DNA from: JAWLDB01 sp041686915
GTDB taxonomy: Bacteria > Bacillota > UBA994 > UBA5500
Assembly (NCBI GenBank): GCA_041686915.1
Contig: JAWLDB010000012.1
Span: forward strand, 1 to 32,934
Length of the DNA stretch: 32,934 nt
Direction: 5' to 3'
Every line of letters begins with the position of its first letter. The stretch's first letter is position 1. This document shows, piece after piece, positions 1 to 9,314 of the stretch. The notes below the pieces were generated by a model. It did no database searches, had not been told where the DNA came from, and worked only from the letters and a program-made list of their open reading frames with translations. A program made the position numbers and the translations under genes.

Positions 1-822
1 CAGTTGATAAGTCTGACCGTTGTTTCGGTAGCTGGCGTCGTCTTGGCACTCTACTATTTTCATCGCGCAGAAAGGGCGCATGAGGAGGAAGGCGATAAGC
101 CGCCGTTGCCTCGTCTATCTATTGTAGCCTACACCAGCCTACCCTACCTCACCTATGGTTTCTTATACTTCACTTTTCTCTTTATAGATCGCGTAATCGC
201 CTGGTCGACGGACAACGCTTATATGCCGTATCTGATCTGGTTTAGAGGCGAATATGAGCTTGGTTTGGATTTCGCGCTGCTGACGCTGATCATCCCAATG
301 GGTTTGATAGAAGTAGTCGTGAACCAGCTGATGCTCTTGCTTGAGTCTGAGCAAAAAACCTATAGAGCTAGTGAAGCAGGGAAGATGCATGAGGCTTATC
401 GGCGAATGTATGCGAAGCGGCTAACATTCGTTACTGTCTTCTCTCTCGTCAATGCCATTGTAATGTACTTTATAATTCGTGCGTTTTGTCAGTACGACGT
501 ATCATGGCTTCAGTTGTTTCTTGACCCTGTGACTCAATTTGTGCTCATCTGGGCATCCATCGGTTACTCGTTTATAGCAGTTGGGCTCATGAACTCTTTA
601 GTGATGTTTTGCCTTTCTCTGCCTAAGCAGGTGATCCCCTGCGTGGCTTGGGCTCTGGTTGTAGATATGCTGCTTGGTTTTGCCTTGAGCAGGTGGGTTA
701 ATTACAGTTGGGCGGTGTTAGGTATGACTGCTGGAGCCCTGGTCTTCGCCCTTACCTCCACCCGGATGGTGTGGCGAATGCTAGGGAAGCTGGACTACCA
801 TCTCTACGTTACTTCATGCTGA
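1..822 (+). CDS. PelG-like exopolysaccharide transporter, C-terminal part (5' truncated)
   Basis: The frame is open at the left edge (first codon CAG) and ends with TGA at 820-822, so the TTG at 4 is not a credible start and this is the last ~273 residues of a longer protein. It is a polytopic membrane protein with about seven hydrophobic segments. A segment ending in the motif FIDRVIAW, followed by a second one ending in an acidic/aromatic stretch (LLESEQKTYRAS), resembles the middle of PelG, the MOP-superfamily membrane protein that moves Pel polysaccharide across the membrane; PelG proteins are about 450-490 residues, so roughly 60% would be present. The C-terminal LDYHLY also fits PelG as I remember it. 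It is followed after 12 bp by the next gene of the same operon. The alternative is another MOP-type flippase; the family call is by recognition only. Confidence 0.55.
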   Translation, partial: QLISLTVVSVAGVVLALYYFHRAERAHEEEGDKPPLPRLSIVAYTSLPYLTYGFLYFTFLFIDRVIAWSTDNAYMPYLIWFRGEYELGLDFALLTLIIPMGLIEVVVNQLMLLLESEQKTYRASEAGKMHEAYRRMYAKRLTFVTVFSLVNAIVMYFIIRAFCQYDVSWLQLFLDPVTQFVLIWASIGYSFIAVGLMNSLVMFCLSLPKQVIPCVAWALVVDMLLGFALSRWVNYSWAVLGMTAGALVFALTSTRMVWRMLGKLDYHLYVTSC

Positions 823-834
823 AAGGGGATTCCA

Positions 835-2826
835 GTGTACGCTGATTTCGGGCACCAGATATCCCAATTAGGTAGGTTCTGCCTTGCCTTCGTAGCTCTG
901 TACGTAGCTGCCCCGCAATTGCTCTGGCGGATAGAAGCTAGCTCCCTACTGGACCGGTTCTGGCAGGGGTTTGTGCGGATGGTAGCCTTTAGCATAGCCA
1001 TCATCTATGTCCTAACCCTTACCAAGCTATACGAAGTACTATCATTCGCCTTCTGCATGCTGCTGCTATTGCTAAGCCGACTTTGGTTCGACCCAGATCG
1101 GGACAGCCGCCTGCAACAACTACAACGGTTCTTTGCGAAAAACCTCTACGACCTGCTTGATGGTGTAACCCAGCCCGTGCGCGAACTAGGCTCATGGTTA
1201 GGCAAGCAAACGTTACGTACCAGAGCTCTGATGTTTGATTACCTTCGAGATCCACTTGGGACAGGCGAACGAATTCTGCTGTTGTTAGTCCTCGGCTACT
1301 CAGCATATCTGCGTTTCTATGACGCAGTGGTACACGCAGCGCCGGCAATGTCGGACGCCTATGTGACCCTCGCTTGGCTCAAGTACATTGAAAGGCGGGT
1401 ACTATTTCACGATGGAATATATCCGCAAGGGTTTCACATCATCCTATCCACACTCCATAAGTTCGCAGGTCAGAATGCACTGTATACCCTAAAATACGCT
1501 GGACCGCTTTGCGGTGTACTGACTACACTTGGGCTCTACTACGTGGTCTGGAGACTCACTGGACGCAAGTCAGCTGGCCTGATGGCGGCGATGGTCTACG
1601 GCGTCTTAGGAGCCTGGCTCCCCATGGAATGGGCCAGGCAGGCATCTACCAACTCACAGGAGTTTGCACTGGTTTTCCTGGTGCCTGCCTGGTACTGGTC
1701 TCACCGGTACATATTGCAGGGGAAGAGGAGTGACTGGTGGTCGGCACTGGCCAGCTATCTGATTATCGGTTGGGTGCATACTCTGGTGTACTTGTTTCTG
1801 TTCGTGGGCTTGGCGTGTGTAGCCGTAGTTCATCTGATTACACACTGGCGCTCCGCCCTGAAAAGGGGTTTGCGACTGATAGGCGCTGCCCTGCTCAGTG
1901 GTATCTTGGCTGCATTGCCTCTAGGCTTGGGCTTGTTACTGGGACGAGAGTTTCATCAGGCTTCCTTAGATTTTGTTATGTCTAGGGCATCTGTCGCCCC
2001 ACCAGAACTCAACTGGTTGGACTGGCTTGCACTGACTGGCATTGTAGTATACCCGTTGGTTATCTATGCGCAGAGCAGAAAAAGGGAGATTGTAACTGCG
2101 TTGTTCTTGGGCGTACTGGGTTTATCAGCAATTGCAGTCTACTGGTACCTGGGTCCGGTTACCGGCAACGCCGTTCTGGTGACCAGAGCGAGTCTGCTTT
2201 GGTCCTTGACGGCAGCAATCGGCTGCGGAGCTGCATGGATCTCGCTACTCAAGATAGTGCCGTCTGTCAGGCGCGCAAGACTGGCGGATATTGTGCTTAC
2301 AGTATCTGTATGTTGCTTAGCAGTCTACACCCTAAAGCCACAACCTGCGCTGCCATACAAGATGCAGTGGAATAGCCTGGTTGAGCAGAAACTGCGCATT
2401 GCTCGCGAGTTTCGTCCGACTGAGTGGATGATTGTATCCGCTTCAGAAGGATATGCACTGGCCCTGGGCCAGGGATATCACATGATGCTAGGCGACTTCT
2501 TGAGGGATTACCGTCCTACGCAAGCTGAGCTTGTTAGAAAGACAGAGAATGGATACGAGAAGCTGGTAACCCCGGATGTGTTTCTTTTTCGGGAGAAAGT
2601 AGTGTTCAAACCAGACTTGGAGCAGTTCGCAGCTGAGTTTCAGCACCTCACAGCTGAGTATGAGCGTCGCGAAGAGCAATACTGTGAGCTGAGAAAGTGG
2701 GTTGCAGAGTATAGCAAGGTGCATGCGGATATAGGCCTGTTTTATGAGGATGATCTGGTGGAAGTCTGGCGAATTAACCTGCGCCCGACGAGCAATCGTC
2801 AAGCCGGCTGGAGGAAGACTCCGTAA
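835..2826 (+). CDS. Large polytopic membrane protein, GT-C-like glycosyltransferase candidate (paralogue 1)
   Basis: GTG start at 835, preceded by GAAAGGGG at a suitable distance; 663 residues. Two N-terminal hydrophobic segments are followed by a polar region (about 85-140), then a long block of about ten membrane segments (about 145-500), then a soluble charged C-terminal domain (about 510-660). Between the first segments of the main block lies SDAYVTLAW (from residue 173), followed by DGIYPQGFH (from 193). An acidic residue in the first external loop is typical of GT-C enzymes, which use polyprenyl-phosphate-linked sugars. That catalytic role is inference; no family was recognised with certainty. 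The C-terminal domain ends in GLFYEDDLVEVWRI. The next gene is a clear paralogue with the same layout. Both lie in the polysaccharide operon, so polymerisation or side-sugar transfer outside the membrane is the likeliest job. Confidence 0.7.
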   Translation: MYADFGHQISQLGRFCLAFVALYVAAPQLLWRIEASSLLDRFWQGFVRMVAFSIAIIYVLTLTKLYEVLSFAFCMLLLLLSRLWFDPDRDSRLQQLQRFFAKNLYDLLDGVTQPVRELGSWLGKQTLRTRALMFDYLRDPLGTGERILLLLVLGYSAYLRFYDAVVHAAPAMSDAYVTLAWLKYIERRVLFHDGIYPQGFHIILSTLHKFAGQNALYTLKYAGPLCGVLTTLGLYYVVWRLTGRKSAGLMAAMVYGVLGAWLPMEWARQASTNSQEFALVFLVPAWYWSHRYILQGKRSDWWSALASYLIIGWVHTLVYLFLFVGLACVAVVHLITHWRSALKRGLRLIGAALLSGILAALPLGLGLLLGREFHQASLDFVMSRASVAPPELNWLDWLALTGIVVYPLVIYAQSRKREIVTALFLGVLGLSAIAVYWYLGPVTGNAVLVTRASLLWSLTAAIGCGAAWISLLKIVPSVRRARLADIVLTVSVCCLAVYTLKPQPALPYKMQWNSLVEQKLRIAREFRPTEWMIVSASEGYALALGQGYHMMLGDFLRDYRPTQAELVRKTENGYEKLVTPDVFLFREKVVFKPDLEQFAAEFQHLTAEYERREEQYCELRKWVAEYSKVHADIGLFYEDDLVEVWRINLRPTSNRQAGWRKTP

Positions 2827-2851
2827 CGTGCTCCAAGGAGGTGAGTGAAAG

Positions 2852-4894
2852 ATGGTCTCTAGCCTGGGCTATCCTCTGCTGGTGTTAGTCAGGGTGGTGC
2901 TGGTTTACCTGCTGGTGTACATCGTGTTTCCAGCACTGCTGACGCGCACTGATGCGCAGTTCAACGGAATGCTTGACCGGGCTTTCGCTGGCTTGGTGCA
3001 CGCCACACTTTTGACCATCGTAATCGTTCACACCCTTGTCTTCTGCCAATTATATGAGACTTTTTCGCTCCTTGCTGCCTATGCAGTATTCATAGTCGCA
3101 TGGTTAAGAATGCGAGGCAAATCCGCTGCGACTACTGCTGGCGAGCTTAAGGTCAATGCGTTGGTACAGTTGCTCGATTTATCTGAGGATCGTAACGGCT
3201 TTCTGCAGAGTTTCACCCGAGCAGCTAAAGAGCGCTACACTGACTGGAAAATCAGGCAAGCATTACGTTGGGGTAGAATGCTGCGAGACCCATTCATCGC
3301 CTTCTTACCGGTAACTGTCCTAATGGGAGCGGCCTGGACGAGGCTGCAATATGCTATATATCACGCAGCCTACTCACTGAGCGATGCTTATGAGCATCTG
3401 GCGTGGGCGAAGCAGTTAGGAATGAACGTGATATATCAGGACGGCATCTACCCAAAGGGGTATCATGCCATCATCTCAGCCATGGCTGAGCTAAGCTTCA
3501 TTGATCCATACTGGTTGGTACGCTTTATGGGAGGCATTGGCACCACTGTTCTGGTGGCGACTGTTTACTACGTCACGCTGAGGCTGAGTCGCAGTCACGC
3601 GGCCAGTTTGATTGCCCTGGCAGTGTATGGATTGGTGAGTGATGCCCGGTTTCCATCTGGGCTTTCACGGCAAGAAGCTGCTTTGCCCCAGGAGTATTCA
3701 CTAATTTTCGGCCTGCTTGCGCTGTTTTTTCTCTGCCAGTTTCTGCGATCACACCATAACAGATTCCTACTGCTCTTCCTGGAAGCCGTGGCCATTACCA
3801 TGCTGGTTCATCCGTATACGACTATCTACCTGGTTGTCTGGACTGGAATTGTGATGGGTATGCACCTCTTGTTTCGGCGGGTCAAGCTAAGCATGCTGGC
3901 AAGAATGGTTACCTATGGGGTTCCCATGGCACTGCTGGGTGCAGCACCGTACTTGGTTGGTATGCTGATGGGGAAGAAGTGGTTCTCAGCGGCAACTCAG
4001 TTCGTCTGGGAGGGCATTGGAAACACTCCTCAACCCACTGCAGCTTGGTGGACTGTCTGGTTAACCAGCAATCCTTTTATAGATTTGGCGTTACCTCTCG
4101 CAGCAATAGCAGCTTTATCTGTGTTTGTTAGGAAGTATACCGGTCGGTTGTATGTGCTGATTGCTGCCAGCATTTCCAGCGTGATGCTGCTCCTATACAG
4201 GGCCACAGATTTGGGAATTCCCCAACTCAGCGAACAGTCACGTACCGGGGTGTTCATGGCCCCGTTCCTGGCTATCGTCTACGGGCTGGGAGCTATAGGG
4301 ATTTATCGTTTGTTACTGCCAGAGCGCACACCTGTCTTCAAACTATGGAAAGCGTGGCTGAGTAAGGGAACTGCCCTGACTGCTTGTCTCGGGATTGTCA
4401 TCTATGCCACCCCGCCACTGCCACCTCCCCAACCTGTAGAATATAACGCTGCCGCCCAAGGCTATCTGCGCATCAAGGCGGAGCTGCCTGTCATGAACTG
4501 GACTATTATCGGCCCTAGCGAACAGTATCAGCAGGTGGTTGGTATCGGCTGGCATTATGACCTGCTGCGATTTATACAGGATTTCACCATGGAAGATGCC
4601 CGTAACCCTGGCTTTCAGCTGCCTATTCCGACGAACCATATCCTGCTTTTCATTGAGAAACGTTCCCTGTTGGATCAGACACCGGTAGAGCATGTAGACA
4701 TCGGCAGAGAGTTGGAACCAGAGGGGCCCGACCCCTATAAACAGTACTACCGTTCACCAGAACAGAGGGCGTTGCTGGAAGCGAAAGCCTGGCACTGGAT
4801 CGAAGCATACCGGCAGTCGCATTCTGGTGTGTCGATATTCTATGAAGACGAGCAGCTGCGGATATATCACATAGAACACGATCCTCCCAGGTAA
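2852..4894 (+). CDS. Large polytopic membrane protein, GT-C-like glycosyltransferase candidate (paralogue 2)
   Basis: ATG start at 2852 behind a strong Shine-Dalgarno (AAGGAGGTGA, 2835-2844); 680 residues. Layout matches the preceding gene: two N-terminal hydrophobic segments, a polar spacer, a block of about ten membrane segments and a soluble C-terminal domain of about 170 residues. It repeats the signature SDAYEHLAW (from residue 177), then DGIYPKGYH (from 197), and the C-terminal VSIFYEDEQLRIYHI, so the two genes arose by duplication. Much of the rest has diverged, which suggests separate roles, for example different acceptor or donor sugars, rather than a recent copy. The function is unproven; a GT-C glycosyltransferase or polymerase is the best inference from topology and neighbours. 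Confidence 0.7.
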   Translation: MVSSLGYPLLVLVRVVLVYLLVYIVFPALLTRTDAQFNGMLDRAFAGLVHATLLTIVIVHTLVFCQLYETFSLLAAYAVFIVAWLRMRGKSAATTAGELKVNALVQLLDLSEDRNGFLQSFTRAAKERYTDWKIRQALRWGRMLRDPFIAFLPVTVLMGAAWTRLQYAIYHAAYSLSDAYEHLAWAKQLGMNVIYQDGIYPKGYHAIISAMAELSFIDPYWLVRFMGGIGTTVLVATVYYVTLRLSRSHAASLIALAVYGLVSDARFPSGLSRQEAALPQEYSLIFGLLALFFLCQFLRSHHNRFLLLFLEAVAITMLVHPYTTIYLVVWTGIVMGMHLLFRRVKLSMLARMVTYGVPMALLGAAPYLVGMLMGKKWFSAATQFVWEGIGNTPQPTAAWWTVWLTSNPFIDLALPLAAIAALSVFVRKYTGRLYVLIAASISSVMLLLYRATDLGIPQLSEQSRTGVFMAPFLAIVYGLGAIGIYRLLLPERTPVFKLWKAWLSKGTALTACLGIVIYATPPLPPPQPVEYNAAAQGYLRIKAELPVMNWTIIGPSEQYQQVVGIGWHYDLLRFIQDFTMEDARNPGFQLPIPTNHILLFIEKRSLLDQTPVEHVDIGRELEPEGPDPYKQYYRSPEQRALLEAKAWHWIEAYRQSHSGVSIFYEDEQLRIYHIEHDPPR

Positions 4895-4919
4895 CTCCAG
4901 TGCTGAGTAGGTGATAAGA

Positions 4920-6083
4920 GTGAGGGTATTGCTAACTGATGGCCAACAACGGAAAACGCTGGCTGTAGCCCGCTCACTGGGCAGCCGGGGGATTGAAGTA
5001 CTGGCGGCTGAGGAGACGCGCTTTGCCCCAGCGCTGTTCTCCAAATACTGCCACAAGACGCTGGTTTCACCCTCACCGTCAAAATCGCCGGAGCAATACT
5101 GGCAATGGCTGCAGCAGACGTGGAGGCAGTACCGGTTTGACCTGCTCCTGCCGATGGACGACCACTCCCTGCAGGTGATCATGGCCCATAAGGCGGAGTT
5201 GTCCGATTGCTGCCGTCTACTCTTGCCACCATTGGATAGTTATCTTACCTCGGCAGACAAAGCACGCACAGTCGAGGCTGCTAATGAGCTTGGTATCTAC
5301 TGCCCTAAGACTTTCATGCCACGGTCAATGGAGCAGTTGGACGAACTGGCCGCTATCCTGTCATTCCCGGTGGTAATAAAGCCCCGCAAGAGTTCAGGAT
5401 CCCGAGGGATAAGCCTGGTGAAGACACCGTTAGACTTTAGTGCTGCCTATCGGCGCACTCACGCCAGCTACCCATGGCCACTCATCCAGGACTGCATACC
5501 CCAGGGCGAAAAGTATGATGTCTGTTTACTATACAGCAAAGATAGCGTGTTAAAAGCTGCCTTTGTGCAGAAGGAGATCCGCTTCTTCCCACTGCAGCGT
5601 GGCCCTAGCACCGTTCAAGAGAGCTGTCACTATCCCGAGCTGATCGCAATAGCTGACAGACTATTAACCAGGCTCGGATGGCAGGGAATTGCAGAAGTTG
5701 AGTTCATGGTAGATCCTCGCAATGGCCAACCATGCCTTATGGAGATAAACCCTCGTTTTTGGGGGTCACTTGCCTGCTCAATCTATTCTGGGGTCGACTT
5801 CCCTTGGTTGTTTTACCAGTTGGCAGTGAATGGAAACTGTGAAACAGTATTGAATTACCCTGTAGGGGTGCGGTGTCGCTGGCTGCTACCAGGCGATACC
5901 CTGCATTTCCTGACTAATCCTCAGCGTAGCCTGATGGATCCGCCTTTCATAACAATGAAGAAACATGGAATGCAAGACGACATTCTTTCGTGGGATGATC
6001 CGCTACCAACATTAGGCTTTGTACTTGCTTGTATGCGGTATGCACTAGACCCGCAGATGTGGAAAATGATGTTCATGCGCTAG
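4920..6083 (+). CDS. ATP-grasp carboxylate ligase-like enzyme
   Basis: The frame can start at GTG 4911 or GTG 4920; AGGTG at 4909-4913 sits 6 bases before 4920, so the later start is preferred (387 residues). An N-terminal pre-ATP-grasp Rossmann-like domain (VLLTDGQQRKTLAVA, then LLLPMDDHS) leads into the ATP-grasp fold: FPVVIKPRKSSGSRG near residue 150 carries the nucleotide-binding lysine and the glycine-rich loop, and AEVEFMVD followed by CLMEINPRFWGS near 260-285 supplies the Mg-binding Glu and Asn. These enzymes activate a carboxylate as an acyl phosphate and join it to an amine or thiol. Inside a polysaccharide operon with a deacetylase, acylation of a sugar amine by an amino or organic acid is an attractive but unproven role. 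The substrate cannot be read from the sequence. Confidence 0.82.
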   Translation: MRVLLTDGQQRKTLAVARSLGSRGIEVLAAEETRFAPALFSKYCHKTLVSPSPSKSPEQYWQWLQQTWRQYRFDLLLPMDDHSLQVIMAHKAELSDCCRLLLPPLDSYLTSADKARTVEAANELGIYCPKTFMPRSMEQLDELAAILSFPVVIKPRKSSGSRGISLVKTPLDFSAAYRRTHASYPWPLIQDCIPQGEKYDVCLLYSKDSVLKAAFVQKEIRFFPLQRGPSTVQESCHYPELIAIADRLLTRLGWQGIAEVEFMVDPRNGQPCLMEINPRFWGSLACSIYSGVDFPWLFYQLAVNGNCETVLNYPVGVRCRWLLPGDTLHFLTNPQRSLMDPPFITMKKHGMQDDILSWDDPLPTLGFVLACMRYALDPQMWKMMFMR

Positions 6084-6104
6084 AGCGTAGGAGGCGTACT
6101 CACT

Positions 6105-6950
6105 ATGATAAACGTACTCTCGGTGGATTTGGAGGACTGGTACCAGACCGAACTGCTAAAGGTAGCACCGTCGGAGTGGGACCGAATGGACGACCGCGTA
6201 CATATTGGCACAAACCTCATCCTGGACCTCCTGGACCAGCATGACGTGAAGGCTACGTTCTTCATCCTTGGCTATATAGCGCGCAGTAACCCGGCATTAG
6301 TTAAGGAGATTGCCGCGCGGGGTCATGAGATCGGGTGTCACGGTTACTGGCATAGGCATGTATATCACCAGAACCCTGATGACTTTCGCCAAGACGTGAG
6401 AGCTGCACAGGCAAGCATAGAGGATGTAGTGGGCCAAGCGGTAACTCTCTACCGGGCTCCGTCCTGGTCCATCTCCCGACAGACACTGTGGGCCCTGGAT
6501 ATTCTGGCGGAGGAAGGCTTTACTTGCGACTCCAGTGTGCAGCCATTCTGGACACCGCTATCCGGCATTCATGGAGCACCGGCTGTGCCCTTTCGCCCCG
6601 TGATTGACGGCAGGGAGATTCCGATCCTCGAGTTTCCCCCCACAACCGTAGGTTTCGGTGCCCTGAGAATACCATTCTCAGGTGGCTTTTACATCAGGGC
6701 GATGCCCTTCTGGGTATCATGTCTGGCCTTGCGACACGTTAACACCAAGGGTCCCGGCATGATTTACCTACATCCGTGGGAACTGGATCTGGAGCAGCCT
6801 TGGCTGAAAGGCCTATGTCCGGTGCGTCGCCTGCACAGCCTCAATTCACATACCACCTTAGGCAAGCTGCAAGGTCTGCTGACGCGCTTTCAGTTCGCGC
6901 CCTTAAGCAGGGTGATCGCCAACCAGACCTTTCCTGTCATGACTGTTTAG
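6105..6950 (+). CDS. Polysaccharide deacetylase (NodB domain, XrtA-associated type)
   Basis: ATG start at 6105 with GTAGGAGG about 10 bases upstream; 281 residues. The NodB metal-dependent deacetylase motifs are in order: SVDLEDW (Asp8 and Asp11, catalytic base and metal ligand), CHGYWHR (His79 and His83, metal ligands) and RAPSWS (Arg117). Start at the first residues of the domain, overall length and the C-terminal region with HPWELD match the deacetylase type found in exosortase/PEP-CTERM exopolysaccharide loci, which lacks a signal peptide. No signal peptide is visible here either, so it should act in the cytoplasm, on lipid-linked precursors or nucleotide sugars. Expected reaction: removal of N-acetyl groups from GlcNAc- or GalNAc-type residues. 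The gene ends 3 bases before the flippase gene. Confidence 0.9.
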   Translation: MINVLSVDLEDWYQTELLKVAPSEWDRMDDRVHIGTNLILDLLDQHDVKATFFILGYIARSNPALVKEIAARGHEIGCHGYWHRHVYHQNPDDFRQDVRAAQASIEDVVGQAVTLYRAPSWSISRQTLWALDILAEEGFTCDSSVQPFWTPLSGIHGAPAVPFRPVIDGREIPILEFPPTTVGFGALRIPFSGGFYIRAMPFWVSCLALRHVNTKGPGMIYLHPWELDLEQPWLKGLCPVRRLHSLNSHTTLGKLQGLLTRFQFAPLSRVIANQTFPVMTV

Positions 6951-6953
6951 CAC

Positions 6954-8537
6954 ATGGTCAAAGCCGAAGAAGCCAGTCCGCTGCAGGAGCATGCTCGCCC
7001 TTTGTTGACCGTGACAATTATCAATTTGGTACTGGCAATTGTCGTACTTTTTAAGGACCTGCGCCTGGCGGCTTTCTTAGGTACTAGCTTTCAAGCAGAT
7101 GCCTTCTTCCTGGCGTTCTTCATACCGGATGCAATAGGGAACAACGTACTGGGAATGTGCCTATCAACCGCCTGCGTTCCTGCCTTGGTACGCCTGCGCG
7201 AAGCGACCAACCTGCTGCAACAGGTTATGCGAGCCTATGTGCTTCCGGTTGCTGGACTGTGCCTGCTGGTAACAGGTGGTCTATGGTTATTGCACCGCCC
7301 CCTATTAGCCGTACTCGCTGCAGGCGCAGGGTCCCACGTATGGCAACTAACTCAGTCTTTGTTCCCATTAATGCTGCTTCTAGTCGTGATCCAGCCGCTA
7401 ACCGCACTTGCCAGTAGCTACCTGCAAGCACATAATCGCTTCTCACTTGCCACACTGGCACCAGTCATACTTAACACACTATGGCTGCTCTCGATCATTG
7501 TTCTGGCTCGCATGGACCTCGCGCCGCGAGCCGGAGTGCATTCTCTGGCGATAGCTGTGCCGGTTGCTGCATTGCTGACTCTCATCGTGGTTGTAGTAGG
7601 CATCTTCCGGCAACCGCCAACTCGTACAGACCAGGGCTGGGAGATTGAAAGCAACCTAAGGGAGAGTTCAAGAAAGGATCTCGTGCCCATGTTACTTGTC
7701 GCTCTGTCCACTCAGTTCACCCTGATGGGCGAGAGGTTCTGGGCAGGCAAACAAGGTGAGGGAGTAGTAGCAGCCCTTAGCTACGCCTACCGGCTGGCCC
7801 AGTTCCCACTATGGACCTTCATTGCAGCCTTGGCGATGGTGGTATTGCCTACACTTACCAGAGCCGTGGCAAAAGGATCAACCACCCGGGTTACACAACT
7901 AGCCGCTGATAGTATGACGCTAACCTTGTTGCTGACGATTCCGACGGGCATGTCTCTGTCGCTGTTAGCAAAGCCAATTGTCACTTTGCTGATGTGTAGC
8001 GGCAGCTTTGACGCATCGTCAGCTACCATAACCAGTAGTATCTTGCAGGGATATGCCCTGGCGCTACCTTCCTTGGCAGTAGTGCTACTAGGCCATCGGT
8101 TTCTCTTGGTGAGAGGGCTGATGAACCTTCCTGCATGGAGCTGCGTCTTCTCATCCATTGTAACCATTGCTTTGGACGGGATGCTGGTAAGATGGTTTGG
8201 GCCAGCCGGACTAGGGTACGGAGCTACCATAGGTGCACTGCTGAACGCAATCATTACTGTGTTGCTGTTGCACTTAGCAGGAATAGAGATAGTAGCACAC
8301 CTGAAATCACAGTTACTGCGCATTGTGGCAGCACATTTGCCCCTGGCGGGAGTGCTGGCGTTATCGGCGAGGGCCTGGGTGCTAGTAGCAGAGCAGGGGG
8401 TGCTCGTTTGGTGGATGTTTGCATTTGGCACAGCGTTGGCTGCGCTTGTTGCCTGGTTAGCTGGACTGAACAGCTGCAGCCTGCTTTGGCCGATCACCAG
8501 CCTCGTGAGGTTAGACCGGCATAACAGGGTAGCTTAG
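6954..8537 (+). CDS. MurJ/MviN-family lipid-linked oligosaccharide flippase
   Basis: ATG at 6954, three bases after the previous stop and with only a weak upstream site, so translational coupling is likely. 527 residues, almost entirely hydrophobic, with about 13-14 membrane segments, the usual size for MurJ. The N-terminal part (FKDLRLAAFLGTSFQADAF, then FFIPDAIGNN) matches the MviN signature, and GERFWAGKQGEGVVAALSYA near residue 265 matches the conserved centre of the family. MurJ flips lipid II; copies inside polysaccharide clusters are thought to flip other undecaprenyl-linked units. Its place between a deacetylase and a GT2 enzyme favours a dedicated flippase for this polymer over the housekeeping murJ. 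With the PelG-like gene at 1-822, the operon carries two MOP-superfamily transporters. Confidence 0.85.
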   Translation: MVKAEEASPLQEHARPLLTVTIINLVLAIVVLFKDLRLAAFLGTSFQADAFFLAFFIPDAIGNNVLGMCLSTACVPALVRLREATNLLQQVMRAYVLPVAGLCLLVTGGLWLLHRPLLAVLAAGAGSHVWQLTQSLFPLMLLLVVIQPLTALASSYLQAHNRFSLATLAPVILNTLWLLSIIVLARMDLAPRAGVHSLAIAVPVAALLTLIVVVVGIFRQPPTRTDQGWEIESNLRESSRKDLVPMLLVALSTQFTLMGERFWAGKQGEGVVAALSYAYRLAQFPLWTFIAALAMVVLPTLTRAVAKGSTTRVTQLAADSMTLTLLLTIPTGMSLSLLAKPIVTLLMCSGSFDASSATITSSILQGYALALPSLAVVLLGHRFLLVRGLMNLPAWSCVFSSIVTIALDGMLVRWFGPAGLGYGATIGALLNAIITVLLLHLAGIEIVAHLKSQLLRIVAAHLPLAGVLALSARAWVLVAEQGVLVWWMFAFGTALAALVAWLAGLNSCSLLWPITSLVRLDRHNRVA

Positions 8538-8588
8538 TGCGTCATTGCATAGTCCATGACCACAGAGAGTAGGAGGGAGGTTAGGAAG

Positions 8589-9314
8589 ATGTCTGACTGC
8601 AAATGCTTAATCCTCATACCAGCCCACAATGAGCAGGATAACATCCAGTGCGTGATACGGGAAATCCGTGCTACAGGGGTAATGTATGACCTGCTTGTAA
8701 TAGATGACGGTTCTACTGATGATACGGCGGATATGGCTCGCGCTACGGGCGAGACTGTATTAAGCCTGCCATTCAACCTTGGATATGCCAGCGCCATGCA
8801 GACTGGCTTCAAACTAGCGACAACACTTGGTTTTGACTACGTTGTTCAGTTCGACGGGGATGGACAACACGACCCAAGAGATATTGCGCAGATAGTAGAG
8901 GCTTTGAAGGTAGGGAACGACGTGGTGATTGGCTCGCGGGCACTGGGCATGGGATCCGATGACCTAGGCAAAGCAAAGAAGCTGGTCATTGGCATTTTGT
9001 GCAGGATAATCAAAGCAACAACAGGGAAGTCGATTACCGACCCTACGTCCGGACTCAGGGGGTTGTCCAGGCGGGCTTTCTCTAACTATGCTCGCATGGG
9101 TAAGTATCCTGAGGACTACCCGGATGCAGATACTCTGATGCGTATGATCCGCTCTGGGCTGAAGGTGACGGAGGTACCTGCCAACATCAGACGACGACTG
9201 ACTGGAAGCAGCCACCAATTTGCCGGGTTGAAGTGTTTCTACTATGTAGTTAAAATGCTGGTCAGTGTTCTAGTAGTACTGCTGAGCAGCGACCGGCTGG
9301 AGGTTAGCCTATGA
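8589..9314 (+). CDS. Family 2 glycosyltransferase (DPM1/polyprenyl-phosphate type)
   Basis: An upstream ATG exists at 8556, but ATG 8589 follows a strong AGGAGGGAGGTTAGGAAG, and the family begins at this point, so 8589 is preferred (241 residues). GT-A fold motifs: LILIPAHNEQDNI at the N-terminus, VIDDGSTDDT (residues 38-46), and QFDGDGQHDP (residues 87-96) with the metal-binding DXD. The protein resembles polyprenyl-phosphate mannose/glucose synthases but has only one hydrophobic patch at its end rather than two full C-terminal membrane segments. It overlaps the DUF2304 gene by four bases (ATGA), a common pairing in which the small membrane protein probably takes the anchoring role. It could charge undecaprenyl phosphate with a sugar for the GT-C-like proteins upstream; this is inference. 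Confidence 0.9.
   Translation: MSDCKCLILIPAHNEQDNIQCVIREIRATGVMYDLLVIDDGSTDDTADMARATGETVLSLPFNLGYASAMQTGFKLATTLGFDYVVQFDGDGQHDPRDIAQIVEALKVGNDVVIGSRALGMGSDDLGKAKKLVIGILCRIIKATTGKSITDPTSGLRGLSRRAFSNYARMGKYPEDYPDADTLMRMIRSGLKVTEVPANIRRRLTGSSHQFAGLKCFYYVVKMLVSVLVVLLSSDRLEVSL

Noticed and set aside
7787..8497. 236-residue minus-strand open frame opposite the MurJ-like gene
   Set aside because: No recognisable domain; Ser/Asn/Ala-rich shadow of a leucine/alanine-rich membrane protein whose plus-strand motifs are clear.
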